This document shows, one piece after another, positions 46,698 to 55,732 of a DNA stretch of 64,000 nucleotides. The notes beneath the pieces were generated by a model that ran no database searches, was not told the origin of the DNA, and was given only the letters and a program-made list of their open reading frames with translations. The DNA is taken from positions 434,001-498,000 of the forward strand of contig NZ_SMFQ01000003.1 of NCBI RefSeq assembly GCF_004339015.1. Direction: 5' to 3'. The number at the start of each line of letters is the position of its first letter. The stretch's first letter is position 1. This stretch comes from Cocleimonas flava (GTDB lineage: Bacteria > Pseudomonadota > Gammaproteobacteria > Thiotrichales > Thiotrichaceae). The position numbers were made by a program, and so were the translations under genes.

Positions 46698-47396
46698 ATG
46701 GCACGTCAAACAGACCTCATCGCACCTTCTATTCTGTCAGCAGATTTTGCTCGTTTGGGAGAAGAAGTCGATAACGTCATTAAATCGGGTGCTGATGTGG
46801 TGCATTTTGATGTGATGGATAATCACTATGTGCCTAACCTAACGATTGGTCCCTTAGTCTGCGACGCGCTGCGTAAACACGGCGTGACTGCTGACATAGA
46901 TGTACACCTGATGGTTAAACCGGTTGATAGAATCATTCCCGATTTTGCAAAAGCGGGCGCAACGTATATTTCATTTCATCCAGAAGCATCAGAGCACGTC
47001 GATCGTACCCTGCAAATGATTCGTGAATTAGGTTGTAAAGCAGGTTTGGTTTTTAATCCTGCAACGTCTTTAGACGTTCTGGAATACGTGATGGATAAAG
47101 TCGATCTGATTTTGTTGATGTCAGTAAACCCGGGCTTTGGTGGTCAGAGCTTTATTCCTTCAACGCTGACTAAACTTAAGCAATGCAGAAAATTAATCGA
47201 CGAGTCTGGTTACGATATCCGTCTTGAAGTGGATGGTGGTGTTAAAGACAACAACATCAAAGAAATCAAAGAAGCCGGTGCGGACATGTTCGTCGCGGGT
47301 TCTGCGATCTTCGGTGCAGCTAATCCGGATGATGCCAATGATTATGAAACAATCTGTGGCAAGTTCCGCGAGCAATTAGCTGCAGCTAAGGTTTAA
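46698..47396 (+). CDS. rpe: Ribulose-phosphate 3-epimerase
   Basis: The 232-residue TIM-barrel enzyme interconverts ribulose-5-phosphate and xylulose-5-phosphate. The motifs [31 protein letters not shown] (metal His and Asp), [19 protein letters not shown] and EVDGGV are diagnostic. ATG 46698 has AAGGA eight bases upstream. It is followed by gph, and this rpe-gph-trpE-trpG order is well known in gamma- and betaproteobacteria. Confidence 0.97.
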   Translation: MARQTDLIAPSILSADFARLGEEVDNVIKSGADVVHFDVMDNHYVPNLTIGPLVCDALRKHGVTADIDVHLMVKPVDRIIPDFAKAGATYISFHPEASEHVDRTLQMIRELGCKAGLVFNPATSLDVLEYVMDKVDLILLMSVNPGFGGQSFIPSTLTKLKQCRKLIDESGYDIRLEVDGGVKDNNIKEIKEAGADMFVAGSAIFGAANPDDANDYETICGKFREQLAAAKV

Positions 47397-47415
47397 AGCA
47401 CAAATTATATTCTTT

Positions 47416-47447
47416 TAAGTCACCCCCCTACTTTTAGCCACTTTTTA
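47416..47447 (+). repeat. Dispersed C-rich repeat, solo C arm between rpe and gph
   Basis: The arm reads TTAAGTCACCCCCCTACTTT then TAGCCACTTTTT. It sits inside a co-directional pair that is usually one operon. Confidence 0.86.
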
Positions 47448-47524
47448 TCTAAACAGATTGAAAGTGGCTGCATTAAACATTAGCAATCATTAGCCAATAT
47501 TTGTAAACACTAGCGAGTTTCACT

Positions 47525-48205
47525 ATGAGTAAAACATTTTCACCTGAATTAATCATGATTGATGTTGATGGCACATTGGTAGATTCAGTGCCTGACCTCT
47601 CATGGTGTCTCGATGAAACGTTAAAAAAAGTAGGACTTCCACCACGCGGTGAAGCGGCCGCACGAAAGTGGGTGGGTAATGGCGTTATCCGAATCGTTGA
47701 ACGTGGTATAGCCAATGATTTAGACGCACCACATGATGAAGCTATCTTCAAAGATGCGATGCCCATTTTCAGAGAACTTTACGCAGAAAACACCTCGAAA
47801 CGCAGCAAGCTCTATCCCGGTGTTCGCGAAGGTGTCGATTACTTAAAATCTACCGGCATCAAAATCGGTTGTATCACTAATAAGGACGAACAATTCACTC
47901 ACCCTATTTTAAAAGACTTAGGACTGTGGAATGATTTTGAAATCGTTATCAGTGGCGATACCTTAGAAAAGAAAAAACCTGATCCGCTACCACTATTACA
48001 TGGCGCAAAAATGCTCGGGGTTAAACCAGAAAATTCCTTGATGTTAGGTGATTCAACTTCAGACGTAAAAGCGGCTCGCGCTGCCGGTTTTGAGATTATC
48101 TGTATGTCTTATGGTTATAACCACGGCGATGATATTCGGGATTCGAACCCTGATGCGGTGATAGACTCGATGACCGAGTTACGCGACATGATAAAACCTC
48201 GGTAA
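47525..48205 (+). CDS. gph: Phosphoglycolate phosphatase
   Basis: The 226-residue HAD hydrolase clears 2-phosphoglycolate from DNA repair and oxygenase side reactions. The nucleophile Asp13 and acid Asp15 lie in MIDVDGTLVDS, then CITNKDE (motif II), KKKPDP (motif III Lys) and MLGDSTSDVKAA (motif IV). The cap helix insertion is present. Its position after rpe supports gph over other HAD enzymes. Glycolate made here could feed the glyoxylate-type reductases elsewhere in the window, but no link is shown. Confidence 0.93.
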   Translation: MSKTFSPELIMIDVDGTLVDSVPDLSWCLDETLKKVGLPPRGEAAARKWVGNGVIRIVERGIANDLDAPHDEAIFKDAMPIFRELYAENTSKRSKLYPGVREGVDYLKSTGIKIGCITNKDEQFTHPILKDLGLWNDFEIVISGDTLEKKKPDPLPLLHGAKMLGVKPENSLMLGDSTSDVKAARAAGFEIICMSYGYNHGDDIRDSNPDAVIDSMTELRDMIKPR

Positions 48206-48256
48206 TCCAGTCTTTTCTGGTCTGAAACTCATCACTACGTTTACTAACTTTTCACT

Positions 48257-48274
48257 CAGCCAATCCTTTGGCTG
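48257..48274 (+). terminator. Small terminator-like hairpin after gph
   Basis: A 7-bp stem (CAGCCAA with TTGGCTG) and 4-base loop followed by TTTACT, 52 bases after the gph stop and just before the candidate trp promoter. Confidence 0.5.
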
Positions 48275-48282
48275 TTTACTAC

Positions 48283-48312
48283 TTGCTGATTGATTAAAAA
48301 GCGAGTTAAAAT
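48283..48312 (+). promoter_or_regulatory. Candidate sigma-70 promoter of the trp leader
   Basis: TTGCTG (48283-48288) and TAAAAT (48307-48312) are separated by 18 bases. Transcription would start near 48319, close to the ATG of the leader ORF, so the leader message could be leaderless. The -35 match is partial. Confidence 0.35.
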
Positions 48313-48318
48313 ACCCCC

Positions 48319-48360
48319 ATGTTAAATACCTCTATAAATCGTAACTGGCTTTGGATATAG
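48319..48360 (+). CDS. trpL: Candidate trp operon leader peptide (13 residues, Trp-Leu-Trp)
   Basis: A 13-codon ORF, MLNTSINRNWLWI, ends with TAG 85 bases before the trpE ATG. Two of its last four residues are tryptophan, the pattern of attenuation leaders. There is no Shine-Dalgarno sequence. A hairpin follows at 48359-48390, but its T-run is broken (TTATTTATTAG). Attenuation is inferred from the Trp codons and position; the terminator half is weak. Confidence 0.5.
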   Translation: MLNTSINRNWLWI

Positions 48361-48390
48361 CGTCTTTTGAAAAAAAGACAGTTGTACGCT
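48359..48390 (+). promoter_or_regulatory. Hairpin downstream of the candidate trp leader
   Basis: GTCTTTT (48362-48368) pairs with AAAAGAC (48373-48379), and outer AGCGT (48359-48363) can pair alternatively with ACGCT (48386-48390). It overlaps the leader stop codon, where a stalled ribosome could alter folding. Confidence 0.35.
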
Positions 48391-48445
48391 TATTTATTAG
48401 TAATAAATTAATACCAATGCAAAAACATTTATATCAGGTTTAACC

Positions 48446-49933
48446 ATGAACAAATCACAATTCGAAGCTTACCTTTCTGAAGGTTACAATCGCGTACCTC
48501 TAGTTCGCGAAATACTCGCTGATCTCGACACCCCTTTAAGTACCTATCTCAAACTCGCCAATGGTCCGTATTCTTATTTATTTGAATCCGTTCAAGGTGG
48601 AGAGAAATGGGGTCGTTATTCAATTATCGGCCTACCCGCCAAAACGATTATTAAAGTCACAGATAGAGATATTGACGTTATCACCGATGGTGAAACCGTT
48701 TCCTCTGAAACTGTCAGTGATCCTCTAGAATGGATTGAAAACTACAAAGACAGCATCAAAGTCCCTGAAATCGAAGGCATGCCGCGTTTTAATGGTGGTT
48801 TAGTCGGTTACTTTGGCTATGAAACGATTCGTTATATCGAGCCAAAACTATCCGGTGTAGAAGCAGAATCAAAACCCGACCCGATTGATACTCCCGATAT
48901 TCTTCTGATGCTTTCAGAAGAAGTAGTCATCTTCGATAACCTGAATGGCATTCTTTCGGTAATCGTACATGCCAGTGATGGAGAGTACGAAGAGGCAGAA
49001 CGTCGACTCGATTACTTAAGCAATAAACTGCAAGAACCACTAACTTTATACAATCCTGTAAGTAATCCCAAGACCATTACCGAAGATGATTTTGTCTCTG
49101 GCTTCACCAAAGAAGGTTTTGAAGAAGCCGTTGAGAAAACACGTGAATACATCAAAGCCGGCGATGCCATGCAAGTGGTGCTTTCACAACGTCTGAGTAT
49201 TCCCTTTGAAGCTCCACCAATAGATTTATATCGTTCCTTACGATCGTTCAATCCATCCCCTTATATGCACTTTATGAATCTGGATTCTTTTCAGATTGTG
49301 GGTTCATCACCGGAGATTTTAGTACGCCTTGATAATGGTGAAATCACTGTTAGACCGATTGCTGGTACGCGTAAACGCGGCCACGATAAAGTCAAAGACC
49401 TGGCTATGGAAAAAGAATTACTCAATGATCCTAAAGAACTCGCCGAACATTTAATGCTGATTGATTTAGGGCGAAATGATGCGGGCCGAGTAAGTCAGAC
49501 TGGATCTGTGCGCCTCACCAATAAAATGGGCATTGAGCGTTATTCTCACGTCATGCATATCGTTTCAAATGTAGTCGGTAAATTATTACCAGACATGTCA
49601 GCGATTGACGTGCTTCGTGCGACATTTCCTGCTGGTACAGTAAGCGGCGCACCTAAAATCCGCGCAATGGAAATCATCGATGAATTAGAACCCGTAAAAC
49701 GTGGCATTTACTCAGGTGCTATTGGTTACCTGGCATGGAATGGTAATATGGATACTGCAATTGCAATCCGTACTGGTGTGATTAAAGATGAGACCTTACA
49801 CATTCAGGCAGGTGCTGGCATAGTTTATGATTCTGTTCCGGAAATGGAATGGATGGAAACCATGAATAAAGCACGCGCCATTTTCAAAGCAGTCAGCCAG
49901 GCAGCTGCTGGTTTAGACAGACTTCACAAGTAA
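48446..49933 (+). CDS. trpE: Anthranilate synthase component I
   Basis: The 495-residue enzyme turns chorismate into anthranilate with ammonia supplied by TrpG. The N-terminal half has the Trp-inhibition LxS-like region ([16 protein letters not shown]), and the catalytic half shows SPSPYMHF-type [50 protein letters not shown] and the closing [10 protein letters not shown]. It is followed 10 bases later by trpG. Confidence 0.96.
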   Translation: MNKSQFEAYLSEGYNRVPLVREILADLDTPLSTYLKLANGPYSYLFESVQGGEKWGRYSIIGLPAKTIIKVTDRDIDVITDGETVSSETVSDPLEWIENYKDSIKVPEIEGMPRFNGGLVGYFGYETIRYIEPKLSGVEAESKPDPIDTPDILLMLSEEVVIFDNLNGILSVIVHASDGEYEEAERRLDYLSNKLQEPLTLYNPVSNPKTITEDDFVSGFTKEGFEEAVEKTREYIKAGDAMQVVLSQRLSIPFEAPPIDLYRSLRSFNPSPYMHFMNLDSFQIVGSSPEILVRLDNGEITVRPIAGTRKRGHDKVKDLAMEKELLNDPKELAEHLMLIDLGRNDAGRVSQTGSVRLTNKMGIERYSHVMHIVSNVVGKLLPDMSAIDVLRATFPAGTVSGAPKIRAMEIIDELEPVKRGIYSGAIGYLAWNGNMDTAIAIRTGVIKDETLHIQAGAGIVYDSVPEMEWMETMNKARAIFKAVSQAAAGLDRLHK

Positions 49934-49943
49934 GGAGAACGAC

Positions 49944-50522
49944 ATGATTCTAATGATAGATAATTACGACTCCTTTACCTATAACCTGGTGCAATACCTA
50001 GGTGAATTAGGTGCTGAAGTCGTTGTAAAACGCAATGATCAAATCACCATTGAAGAGATTGAAGCACTCGCACCAGAGAGAATAATGATTTCCCCCGGTC
50101 CTTGTACTCCAACAGAAGCCGGTATTTCTCTAGCTGTCATCGAACATTTCAAAGGCAAGCTACCAATTTTTGGCGTATGTTTAGGTCATCAATCAATCGG
50201 TCAGCAATTTGGCGGCAACATTATTCGCGCCAAAGAAATCATGCACGGCAAAACCTCGGATATTTATCACAAAGGCACGGGCATTTTTAAAGGCCTACCG
50301 AATCCATTCAAGGCGACGCGCTATCACTCTCTGGTTATCGAAAAAGAAACATTACCCGATTCGCTAGAAGTGATTGCATGGACACAGGATGATAACGGGG
50401 AACTTGATGAAATCATGGGTGTGCGACATAAAGAACTCGCAATTGAAGGCGTTCAGTTCCATCCAGAATCTATTCTGACGGAACATGGTCACGATATGTT
50501 GCAAAACTTTCTTAATATGTGA
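49944..50522 (+). CDS. trpG: Anthranilate synthase component II (glutamine amidotransferase)
   Basis: The 192-residue class I amidotransferase has nucleophile Cys79 in GVCLGHQ and the His-Glu pair in VQFHPESI. It delivers ammonia to TrpE and may be shared with PabB if no separate pabA exists. A GAGAA site precedes the ATG. In most relatives trpD and trpC follow; here two membrane protein genes follow instead, so trpDC must lie elsewhere. Confidence 0.95.
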   Translation: MILMIDNYDSFTYNLVQYLGELGAEVVVKRNDQITIEEIEALAPERIMISPGPCTPTEAGISLAVIEHFKGKLPIFGVCLGHQSIGQQFGGNIIRAKEIMHGKTSDIYHKGTGIFKGLPNPFKATRYHSLVIEKETLPDSLEVIAWTQDDNGELDEIMGVRHKELAIEGVQFHPESILTEHGHDMLQNFLNM

Positions 50523-50537
50523 TTGATACTATTTAGA

Positions 50538-51008
50538 ATGCCTGAAACAAACTTATCATCACCCGCAAAAATACGATCTCGTCTATTAGCTATATTTTAC
50601 GATAGCTTGATCGTATTTTTCGTTATCATTATTTCAACCTTGATCATTCAACAGATCATTATCAGTTCTGGCCTGGTTAACTTACAGCAAGTGCAGATCA
50701 GTGAGACTGAGGCCATCAACACAATTCCAGCCACTAGTCCGGTTAACCTCTTCTTAAAAAGCCTATGGCTGATTGTCAGCTTTCTGTATTTTGCCTATTT
50801 CTGGACAAAACGCGGACAAACACCAGGCATGAAAGTCTGGAAAATCAAACTCGTGAATAACAATAATGCGCTCGTATCCTGGTCACAATCCTTGATTCGC
50901 TATATCACTGCGTTATTTGGATTAGGATTGCTACTGATACCTTTTAATAAACCACGTCATGCGATTCAAGATATCCTAAGTAAGACTTCACTTGTACACA
51001 CGCAGTAA
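50538..51008 (+). CDS. RDD-family membrane protein
   Basis: About 156 residues from the ATG at 50538; the frame is open to a TTG just after the trpG stop. The RDD pattern is visible: the first helix carries Arg and Asp (RSRLLAIFYDSLIVF), and a later TPGMKVWKIKLVN segment with SWSQSLIRY precedes the last helix. Three membrane segments are seen. RDD proteins are poorly understood; some act in sodium or compatible-solute exchange. Tight spacing puts it in the trpEG transcript. Confidence 0.8.
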   Translation: MPETNLSSPAKIRSRLLAIFYDSLIVFFVIIISTLIIQQIIISSGLVNLQQVQISETEAINTIPATSPVNLFLKSLWLIVSFLYFAYFWTKRGQTPGMKVWKIKLVNNNNALVSWSQSLIRYITALFGLGLLLIPFNKPRHAIQDILSKTSLVHTQ

Positions 51009-51022
51009 GCCACAGCATTCCT

Positions 51023-51808
51023 ATGCTTCAAGACACAGGCAACAACTCTAATAACGCTAATCAGATACCTAATCCCTACTGGAATGTCTGGGCAACCTTA
51101 GCCTTTACCATTCTGGTATTTATCTTATTTTCCGCTTTACAGTCATTCTTTCTTGTCGCTTACATGTTTTCTCAAGAGAGCATGACAATTAGTGATGCAC
51201 TAAATCCTAATTCCGCCTCAGGCTTTGGCGCACTACTTAATAACTATGCTTTTAATGGTGATGCCATTAGCGTATCGCAAATTCCTGCAGCGATAATAGG
51301 CACAGCCTTAATATTTTTTATTATTGCCAAACGTAAAACCTTAAGCATAAAAAACTACCTTGAATTCTATCCACCCAGATTAAAATATTTACTCGTTTTT
51401 CTGGGGCTTATGATTCTGGGCATGATGCTAATGGAAGGCGTCAACATCTGGTTAGATCGCCCTACACCTGAATTCATGACCAAGGTCTATTTGAGCGCAA
51501 CTAATCTACCTTTATTATGGATAGCCGTAGGCATTTCAGCGCCATTTTTTGAAGAAATTTTATTCCGTGGTTTCTTTTTTGAAGGCTTGCGTAAAAGCGC
51601 TTTCGGTACTTTAGGCGCGGTACTCCTGACCTCTGCCTGCTGGGCAATCATTCATGTCCAATATGGCTGGTTTGAGATAATAAGCATCTTCCTCATTGGC
51701 ATACTCTTGGCTATTGCCAAACTCAAAAGCAAATCTCTGTATGTACCAATAGCGATGCACATGCTGATGAATCTAACTGCCAGTCTCGGTATGGAATTAA
51801 ACTTATAG
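51023..51808 (+). CDS. CPBP-family intramembrane metalloprotease
   Basis: The 261-residue protein has about seven to eight membrane segments. The CPBP (Abi/Rce1-like) motifs are present: FEEILFRGFFFEG with the double Glu and Arg, HVQYGW, and the final MHMLMN. These residues would form a membrane-embedded metal or carboxylate site. Family members process prenylated proteins in eukaryotes or bacteriocin peptides in bacteria. No bacteriocin genes are near. It follows the RDD gene by 14 bases. Confidence 0.83.
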   Translation: MLQDTGNNSNNANQIPNPYWNVWATLAFTILVFILFSALQSFFLVAYMFSQESMTISDALNPNSASGFGALLNNYAFNGDAISVSQIPAAIIGTALIFFIIAKRKTLSIKNYLEFYPPRLKYLLVFLGLMILGMMLMEGVNIWLDRPTPEFMTKVYLSATNLPLLWIAVGISAPFFEEILFRGFFFEGLRKSAFGTLGAVLLTSACWAIIHVQYGWFEIISIFLIGILLAIAKLKSKSLYVPIAMHMLMNLTASLGMELNL

Positions 51809-51946
51809 CCAAAACCTCTGTTACATAAGCGCCTCTAATTTACCAAGACTGGTTTTATGTTAACCATTGGATAAAAAAAAGAATATCCACCAAGTTCTTT
51901 CTACTATAATTGACCAGATATTGATTTTTTATGGGTGGAAATAACT

Positions 51947-53572
51947 ATGAGTGAACGCGATTCTATAGATGTTGATGTAGTCATTGTTGGTGCCGGACCT
52001 GCGGGTTTATCAACTGCAATTCGACTCTCTCAACTGGCTAAAGAAAAAGGACAAGAACTGGCTATTACCGTGCTCGAAAAGGGAGCCGAAGTTGGCGCTC
52101 ATTCTCTGGCTGGTGCAATCCTGGAAACGCGTGCTCTCGACGAACTCATCCCCGACTGGAAAGACAAAGGCGCGCCAATCAGCACCGCAGTCACCGAAGA
52201 TCATTTCACCTACCTGACAGAAAAAGGCTCAAAGAAACTACCGACACCACCTTCCATGCATAACGAAGGCAATTACGTTATCAGCATAAGTCGTTTAACC
52301 AAATGGTTGGGCGAACAAGCAGAAGCAATGGGTATCGAAATCTACGCAGGTTTTGCTGCAGCAGAAGTGCTTTATGATGACAACAATAAGGTTGTGGGTG
52401 TTGCTACCGGTGAAACAGGTGTGGACAAAGAAGGTAACAAAACACCCTCTTACGACCCGGGAATGGAGTTACGCGCAAAACTCACCATTGTTGCAGAAGG
52501 CTGCCGTGGTTCATTGAGTCGTGTATTAACCGATCACTATGACTTGGCGAAAGATTCTTCACCGCAAACATACGGCCTCGGCATCAAAGAAGTTTGGGAA
52601 GTTAAACCAGAAAAACACACAATGGGTAAAACATTACATACCATTGGATGGCCATTAAAGAGCGATACCTACGGTGGATCTTTCCTTTATCACATGGAAA
52701 AGAATCTGGTCGCAGTAGGATTCGTCGTCGGTCTGGATTATACCAACCCATACCTTAGTCCTTTCGAAGAATTTCAGCGCTTTAAAAGTCATCCGTCAAT
52801 CAGACCACTTTTTGAAGATGGCCAACGCCTCAGCTATGGCGCACGCGCTATCGTAGAAGGTGGTTTACAATCTTTACCAAAATTAGATTTCCCGGGCGGA
52901 TTACTGATTGGAGACGCTGCTGGTTTCCTCAATGTGGCGAAAATCAAAGGCATTCATACAGCTATGAAAAGCGGTATGTTAGCTGCAGAAGCGACATTTG
53001 CTGCGCTGGAAAAAGACGCGTTTGACTCTGTCTCTTATGAAGCGGCTTTCAAAAATTCATGGATGCACGAAGAACTGCACAAAGTGCGTAATATACGCCC
53101 GGGCTTCAGCAAAGGTTTACTGCTCGGTTTAGCCAACGCTGGCTTAACTGCTTATGTGACTCGCGGTAAAGAGCCATGGACGATGACCCATCATGCGGAT
53201 CATCTGCAACTGAAGAAGAAAACAGACGTCGAAAAAATCGAATACCCAGCGCCTGACGGAAAAGTCACGTTTGATCGTTTGTCGTCGGTGTATTTATCCA
53301 ATACGTTCCACGATGAAAACCAGCCGATTCACCTAAAACTGAAAGATCAAAAAATCGCGATTGATACCAATCTTGATCTTTATGATTCACCTGAATCACG
53401 TTATTGCCCTGCCGCTGTATACGAGATTGTAGAAGAAGAGGATGGTTCAAAAGCGTTGCTCATCAACTCTCAAAACTGCGTGCATTGTAAAACCTGTGAC
53501 ATCAAAGACCCAACGCAGAATATCGTTTGGACCACACCAGAAAGTGGCGGACCGATGTACAGCAATATGTAA
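51947..53572 (+). CDS. Electron-transfer flavoprotein:ubiquinone oxidoreductase
   Basis: About 541 residues from the ATG at 51947, which has GGGTGGA seven bases upstream; a GTG at 51935 is less likely. The FAD motif VVIVGAGPAGLS opens the protein. The ubiquinone-binding and membrane-surface region precedes a C-terminal 4Fe-4S site with Cys in CPAAVYE and CVHCKTCDIKDP. It passes electrons from ETF, encoded at 60283-61964, to the quinone pool during fatty-acid or amino-acid oxidation. A perfect 20-bp hairpin follows. Confidence 0.96.
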   Translation: MSERDSIDVDVVIVGAGPAGLSTAIRLSQLAKEKGQELAITVLEKGAEVGAHSLAGAILETRALDELIPDWKDKGAPISTAVTEDHFTYLTEKGSKKLPTPPSMHNEGNYVISISRLTKWLGEQAEAMGIEIYAGFAAAEVLYDDNNKVVGVATGETGVDKEGNKTPSYDPGMELRAKLTIVAEGCRGSLSRVLTDHYDLAKDSSPQTYGLGIKEVWEVKPEKHTMGKTLHTIGWPLKSDTYGGSFLYHMEKNLVAVGFVVGLDYTNPYLSPFEEFQRFKSHPSIRPLFEDGQRLSYGARAIVEGGLQSLPKLDFPGGLLIGDAAGFLNVAKIKGIHTAMKSGMLAAEATFAALEKDAFDSVSYEAAFKNSWMHEELHKVRNIRPGFSKGLLLGLANAGLTAYVTRGKEPWTMTHHADHLQLKKKTDVEKIEYPAPDGKVTFDRLSSVYLSNTFHDENQPIHLKLKDQKIAIDTNLDLYDSPESRYCPAAVYEIVEEEDGSKALLINSQNCVHCKTCDIKDPTQNIVWTTPESGGPMYSNM

Positions 53573-53588
53573 TAGCTGATTAACTAAT

Positions 53589-53643
53589 CAGATACTAAAA
53601 TGCCACAATTTTGAACATCAAGGTTGTGGCATTTTAGTATCTG
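53589..53643. terminator. Bidirectional terminator-type hairpin after ETF-QO
   Basis: A perfect 20-bp stem (53589-53608 with 53624-53643) and 15-base loop. Its inner GCCACAA/TTGTGGC core is followed by ATTTTAG and preceded by CTAAAAT, the form of a two-way intrinsic terminator. Confidence 0.75.
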
Positions 53644-53670
53644 GATTCGTCATTAAAACTTAGTTAGCAT

Positions 53671-53702
53671 AAAGTCACCCCCCTACTTTAGAGGCTTTTT
53701 TT
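53671..53702 (+). repeat. Dispersed C-rich repeat, solo C arm forming the sulfotransferase leader
   Basis: The arm reads AAAGTCACCCCCCTACTTT then AGAGGCTTTTTTT and ends eight bases before the sulfotransferase ATG. A separate, convincing terminator for the upstream gene lies just before it. Confidence 0.87.
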
Positions 53703-53709
53703 ATATCCC

Positions 53710-54624
53710 ATGGAAAAACCACACGACACCTTTTCCAAGCAACTGAATGCATTGCTAGAACCGATTACGTCAGTCAGGGATAAAGCACTAAAACTCATTA
53801 TCCATGCTGGTACGCCCAAAACCGGAACCACCAGCTTACAAACTTATCTGGATAAGAAACAACGCAAACTCAGAGGTAAAGGGATTCTGTATCCGCATAA
53901 CCTGCAAAAATTGCAGAATACCCATGCACCCAAACACCAATGGTTCGAGAAAAACCTGATCACTACTCATCACCAAAACTTTCTGGAAAATTTCAAAAAT
54001 ATTCTGTCACAGGTCAACGAAGACACCCACACCATAATCCTGTCATCTGAAGGAATTTATAATTACTGGTGGGATTTTCCCGAGGAATCCAAAGACCTTT
54101 TAAGAGAATTGAACAAATGCTTCGATGTGGAAATCTGGGTATGGTTTCGCGAGCCTCTGGCGTTTATCGAAAGTTATTACAAACAATGTATACGTAACCC
54201 GCAAATAGAGAATAACCCCTGCTATGGCAAAGACTTATCTCTATCCGAAATGTTAGACATTAATTGGTTTTCACAACATTTAAACTATCGTGGTTTCGTC
54301 TCAGATTGCCAAAGCCTATTTGGTGAAAATAATGTCTCAGCATTCAACTATGAAGGCGATGTGGTTCAGGAAGTTATTCAGAAACTTGGTTTAGCCACAC
54401 CGCATGATAATCCTACACCGCGCAAAAACCAGAGTTTGAATAGTGCGTCCATAGCGTTACTTAGAACAATCAATAGCTACAACATAAAAGCAAAAGATAA
54501 AGAGTTATTGATTCCGCCTTTAAAAGCGATGAATGAAATCCTTGGTGAATATGCTTTAGGAACATTGATGGATGATGCAACCAAAAGCAAAGTCCTGAAA
54601 CTGGCTCAGCCCATAGATTTTTAG
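53710..54624 (+). CDS. Putative sulfotransferase (PAPS-dependent family)
   Basis: The 304-residue protein has the 5'-phosphosulfate loop TPKTGTTSLQ at 35-44 and a matching 3'-phosphate site WVWFREPLAFIESYYKQ with Arg and Ser. These two blocks are the hallmarks of PAPS sulfotransferases. No membrane segment or signal is seen. The acceptor is unknown; bacterial members decorate lipids, glycans or small molecules. It is a single gene bracketed by two same-orientation repeat arms; no ribosome site is visible and its stop codon lies at the edge of the second arm. Confidence 0.75.
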   Translation: MEKPHDTFSKQLNALLEPITSVRDKALKLIIHAGTPKTGTTSLQTYLDKKQRKLRGKGILYPHNLQKLQNTHAPKHQWFEKNLITTHHQNFLENFKNILSQVNEDTHTIILSSEGIYNYWWDFPEESKDLLRELNKCFDVEIWVWFREPLAFIESYYKQCIRNPQIENNPCYGKDLSLSEMLDINWFSQHLNYRGFVSDCQSLFGENNVSAFNYEGDVVQEVIQKLGLATPHDNPTPRKNQSLNSASIALLRTINSYNIKAKDKELLIPPLKAMNEILGEYALGTLMDDATKSKVLKLAQPIDF

Positions 54625-54755
54625 TCACCCCCCTACTTTGAGGCACTTTTATTGTAGATTGTATTTTTAAACACCCACAAAATCGGCAACAACGAGAACA
54701 ACAACGACAACGACAACGATTAATTAAACGCCTGTAAGTACGGGGGTGCCTTTTT
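54622..54755. repeat. Dispersed C-rich repeat, two facing arms around a short microsatellite
   Basis: C arm 54622-54651 (TAGTCACCCCCCTACTTT, then GAGGCACTTTT) includes the sulfotransferase stop codon. G arm 54726-54755 (AAACGCCTGTAAGTA, then CGGGGGTGCC). Between them lies a six-base AACGAC-type microsatellite at about 54685-54719. Confidence 0.85.
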
Positions 54756-54852
54756 CATAAAAATATCATGGCTTTTTACTTATATTTCATTGCCCGCAAT
54801 CAACATTTGCACTACGCTACCCGCTTTAAAAATTATTAGATATTCTTATACT

Positions 54853-55725
54853 ATGATCAAACGTACCCTCATCGCGACTATTTTGTTTTTTACGATAAAC
54901 ACGGTTGCTACTGCGAAGCCTTTTGTTTTTACCGCAATTCCTGATCAGGACGAAACAGCTTTGAAAGAGCGCTTTGATAAAGTCGCTGTATATTTGAGCA
55001 AAGCGCTTGATCATGAAGTGAAATTTGTTCCGGTTAAATCCTATGCAGCAAGTGTTACAGCTTTTCGCAATGATGACGTGCAGTTAGCATGGTTTGGCGG
55101 ATTGTCTGGTGTTCGCGCACGTCTATTATCAGAAGGTTCTCAGGCGATCGCACAGGGCGCTGAAGATCCTACGTTTAAAAGTTACTTCATCGCGCATACT
55201 GGCGTTGTGAGCAAAGATAATGACAGTAAGTCAGAAAAAATGCCTAAGTCTATTCTCAACAAAACTTTTACCTTTGGTTCTAAGGGTTCTACTTCTGGAC
55301 GTTTGATGCCCGAATATCATCTTCGTAAACAATTTAATAAAGCACCTGAAAAAATCTTCGAAAAAGTGGGTTTCAGTGGAAACCATTCTCGCACGATTGC
55401 GTTGGTTCAGTCTGGCGCTTACCAGGTAGGAGCAGTTAACTACAAGGTGTGGGAAAGAGAATTATCCGAAGGAAAAATTGATACTGATAAGGTTTCAGTT
55501 GTTTGGGAAACACCTGATTACCCGGATTACCAGTGGAGTATTCGTGGAGATGCAGACAAAGTATACGGCGAAGGTTTTACCGCTAAAGTAACTCAGGCGT
55601 TAATCGACATTAAAGATAAAAGCATTCTGGATGCCTTCCCTCGTTCTGGTTTCATTCCTGCAAGTAATGCGGATTTCCAACCGGTATTGGATGTTGCTAA
55701 AGAGATTGGTCTAATCGACCAGTAA
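54853..55725 (+). CDS. ABC transporter substrate-binding protein, putative selenate/phosphonate type
   Basis: About 290 residues from the ATG at 54853 with a signal peptide ending ATAKP. The start of the mature protein (FTAIPDQDETALKERFDKVAVYL, PVKSYAASVTAFRN, LAWFGGLSGVRARL) matches the PhnD-like branch annotated as putative selenate-binding, known from seleno-metabolism neighbourhoods. Phosphonate or phosphite are alternatives because PhnD and PtxB share the fold. The ATPase and permease genes follow directly. No selD, phn or ptx gene is in the window to decide. Confidence 0.8.
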   Translation: MIKRTLIATILFFTINTVATAKPFVFTAIPDQDETALKERFDKVAVYLSKALDHEVKFVPVKSYAASVTAFRNDDVQLAWFGGLSGVRARLLSEGSQAIAQGAEDPTFKSYFIAHTGVVSKDNDSKSEKMPKSILNKTFTFGSKGSTSGRLMPEYHLRKQFNKAPEKIFEKVGFSGNHSRTIALVQSGAYQVGAVNYKVWERELSEGKIDTDKVSVVWETPDYPDYQWSIRGDADKVYGEGFTAKVTQALIDIKDKSILDAFPRSGFIPASNADFQPVLDVAKEIGLIDQ

Positions 55726-55732
55726 CACGCCC

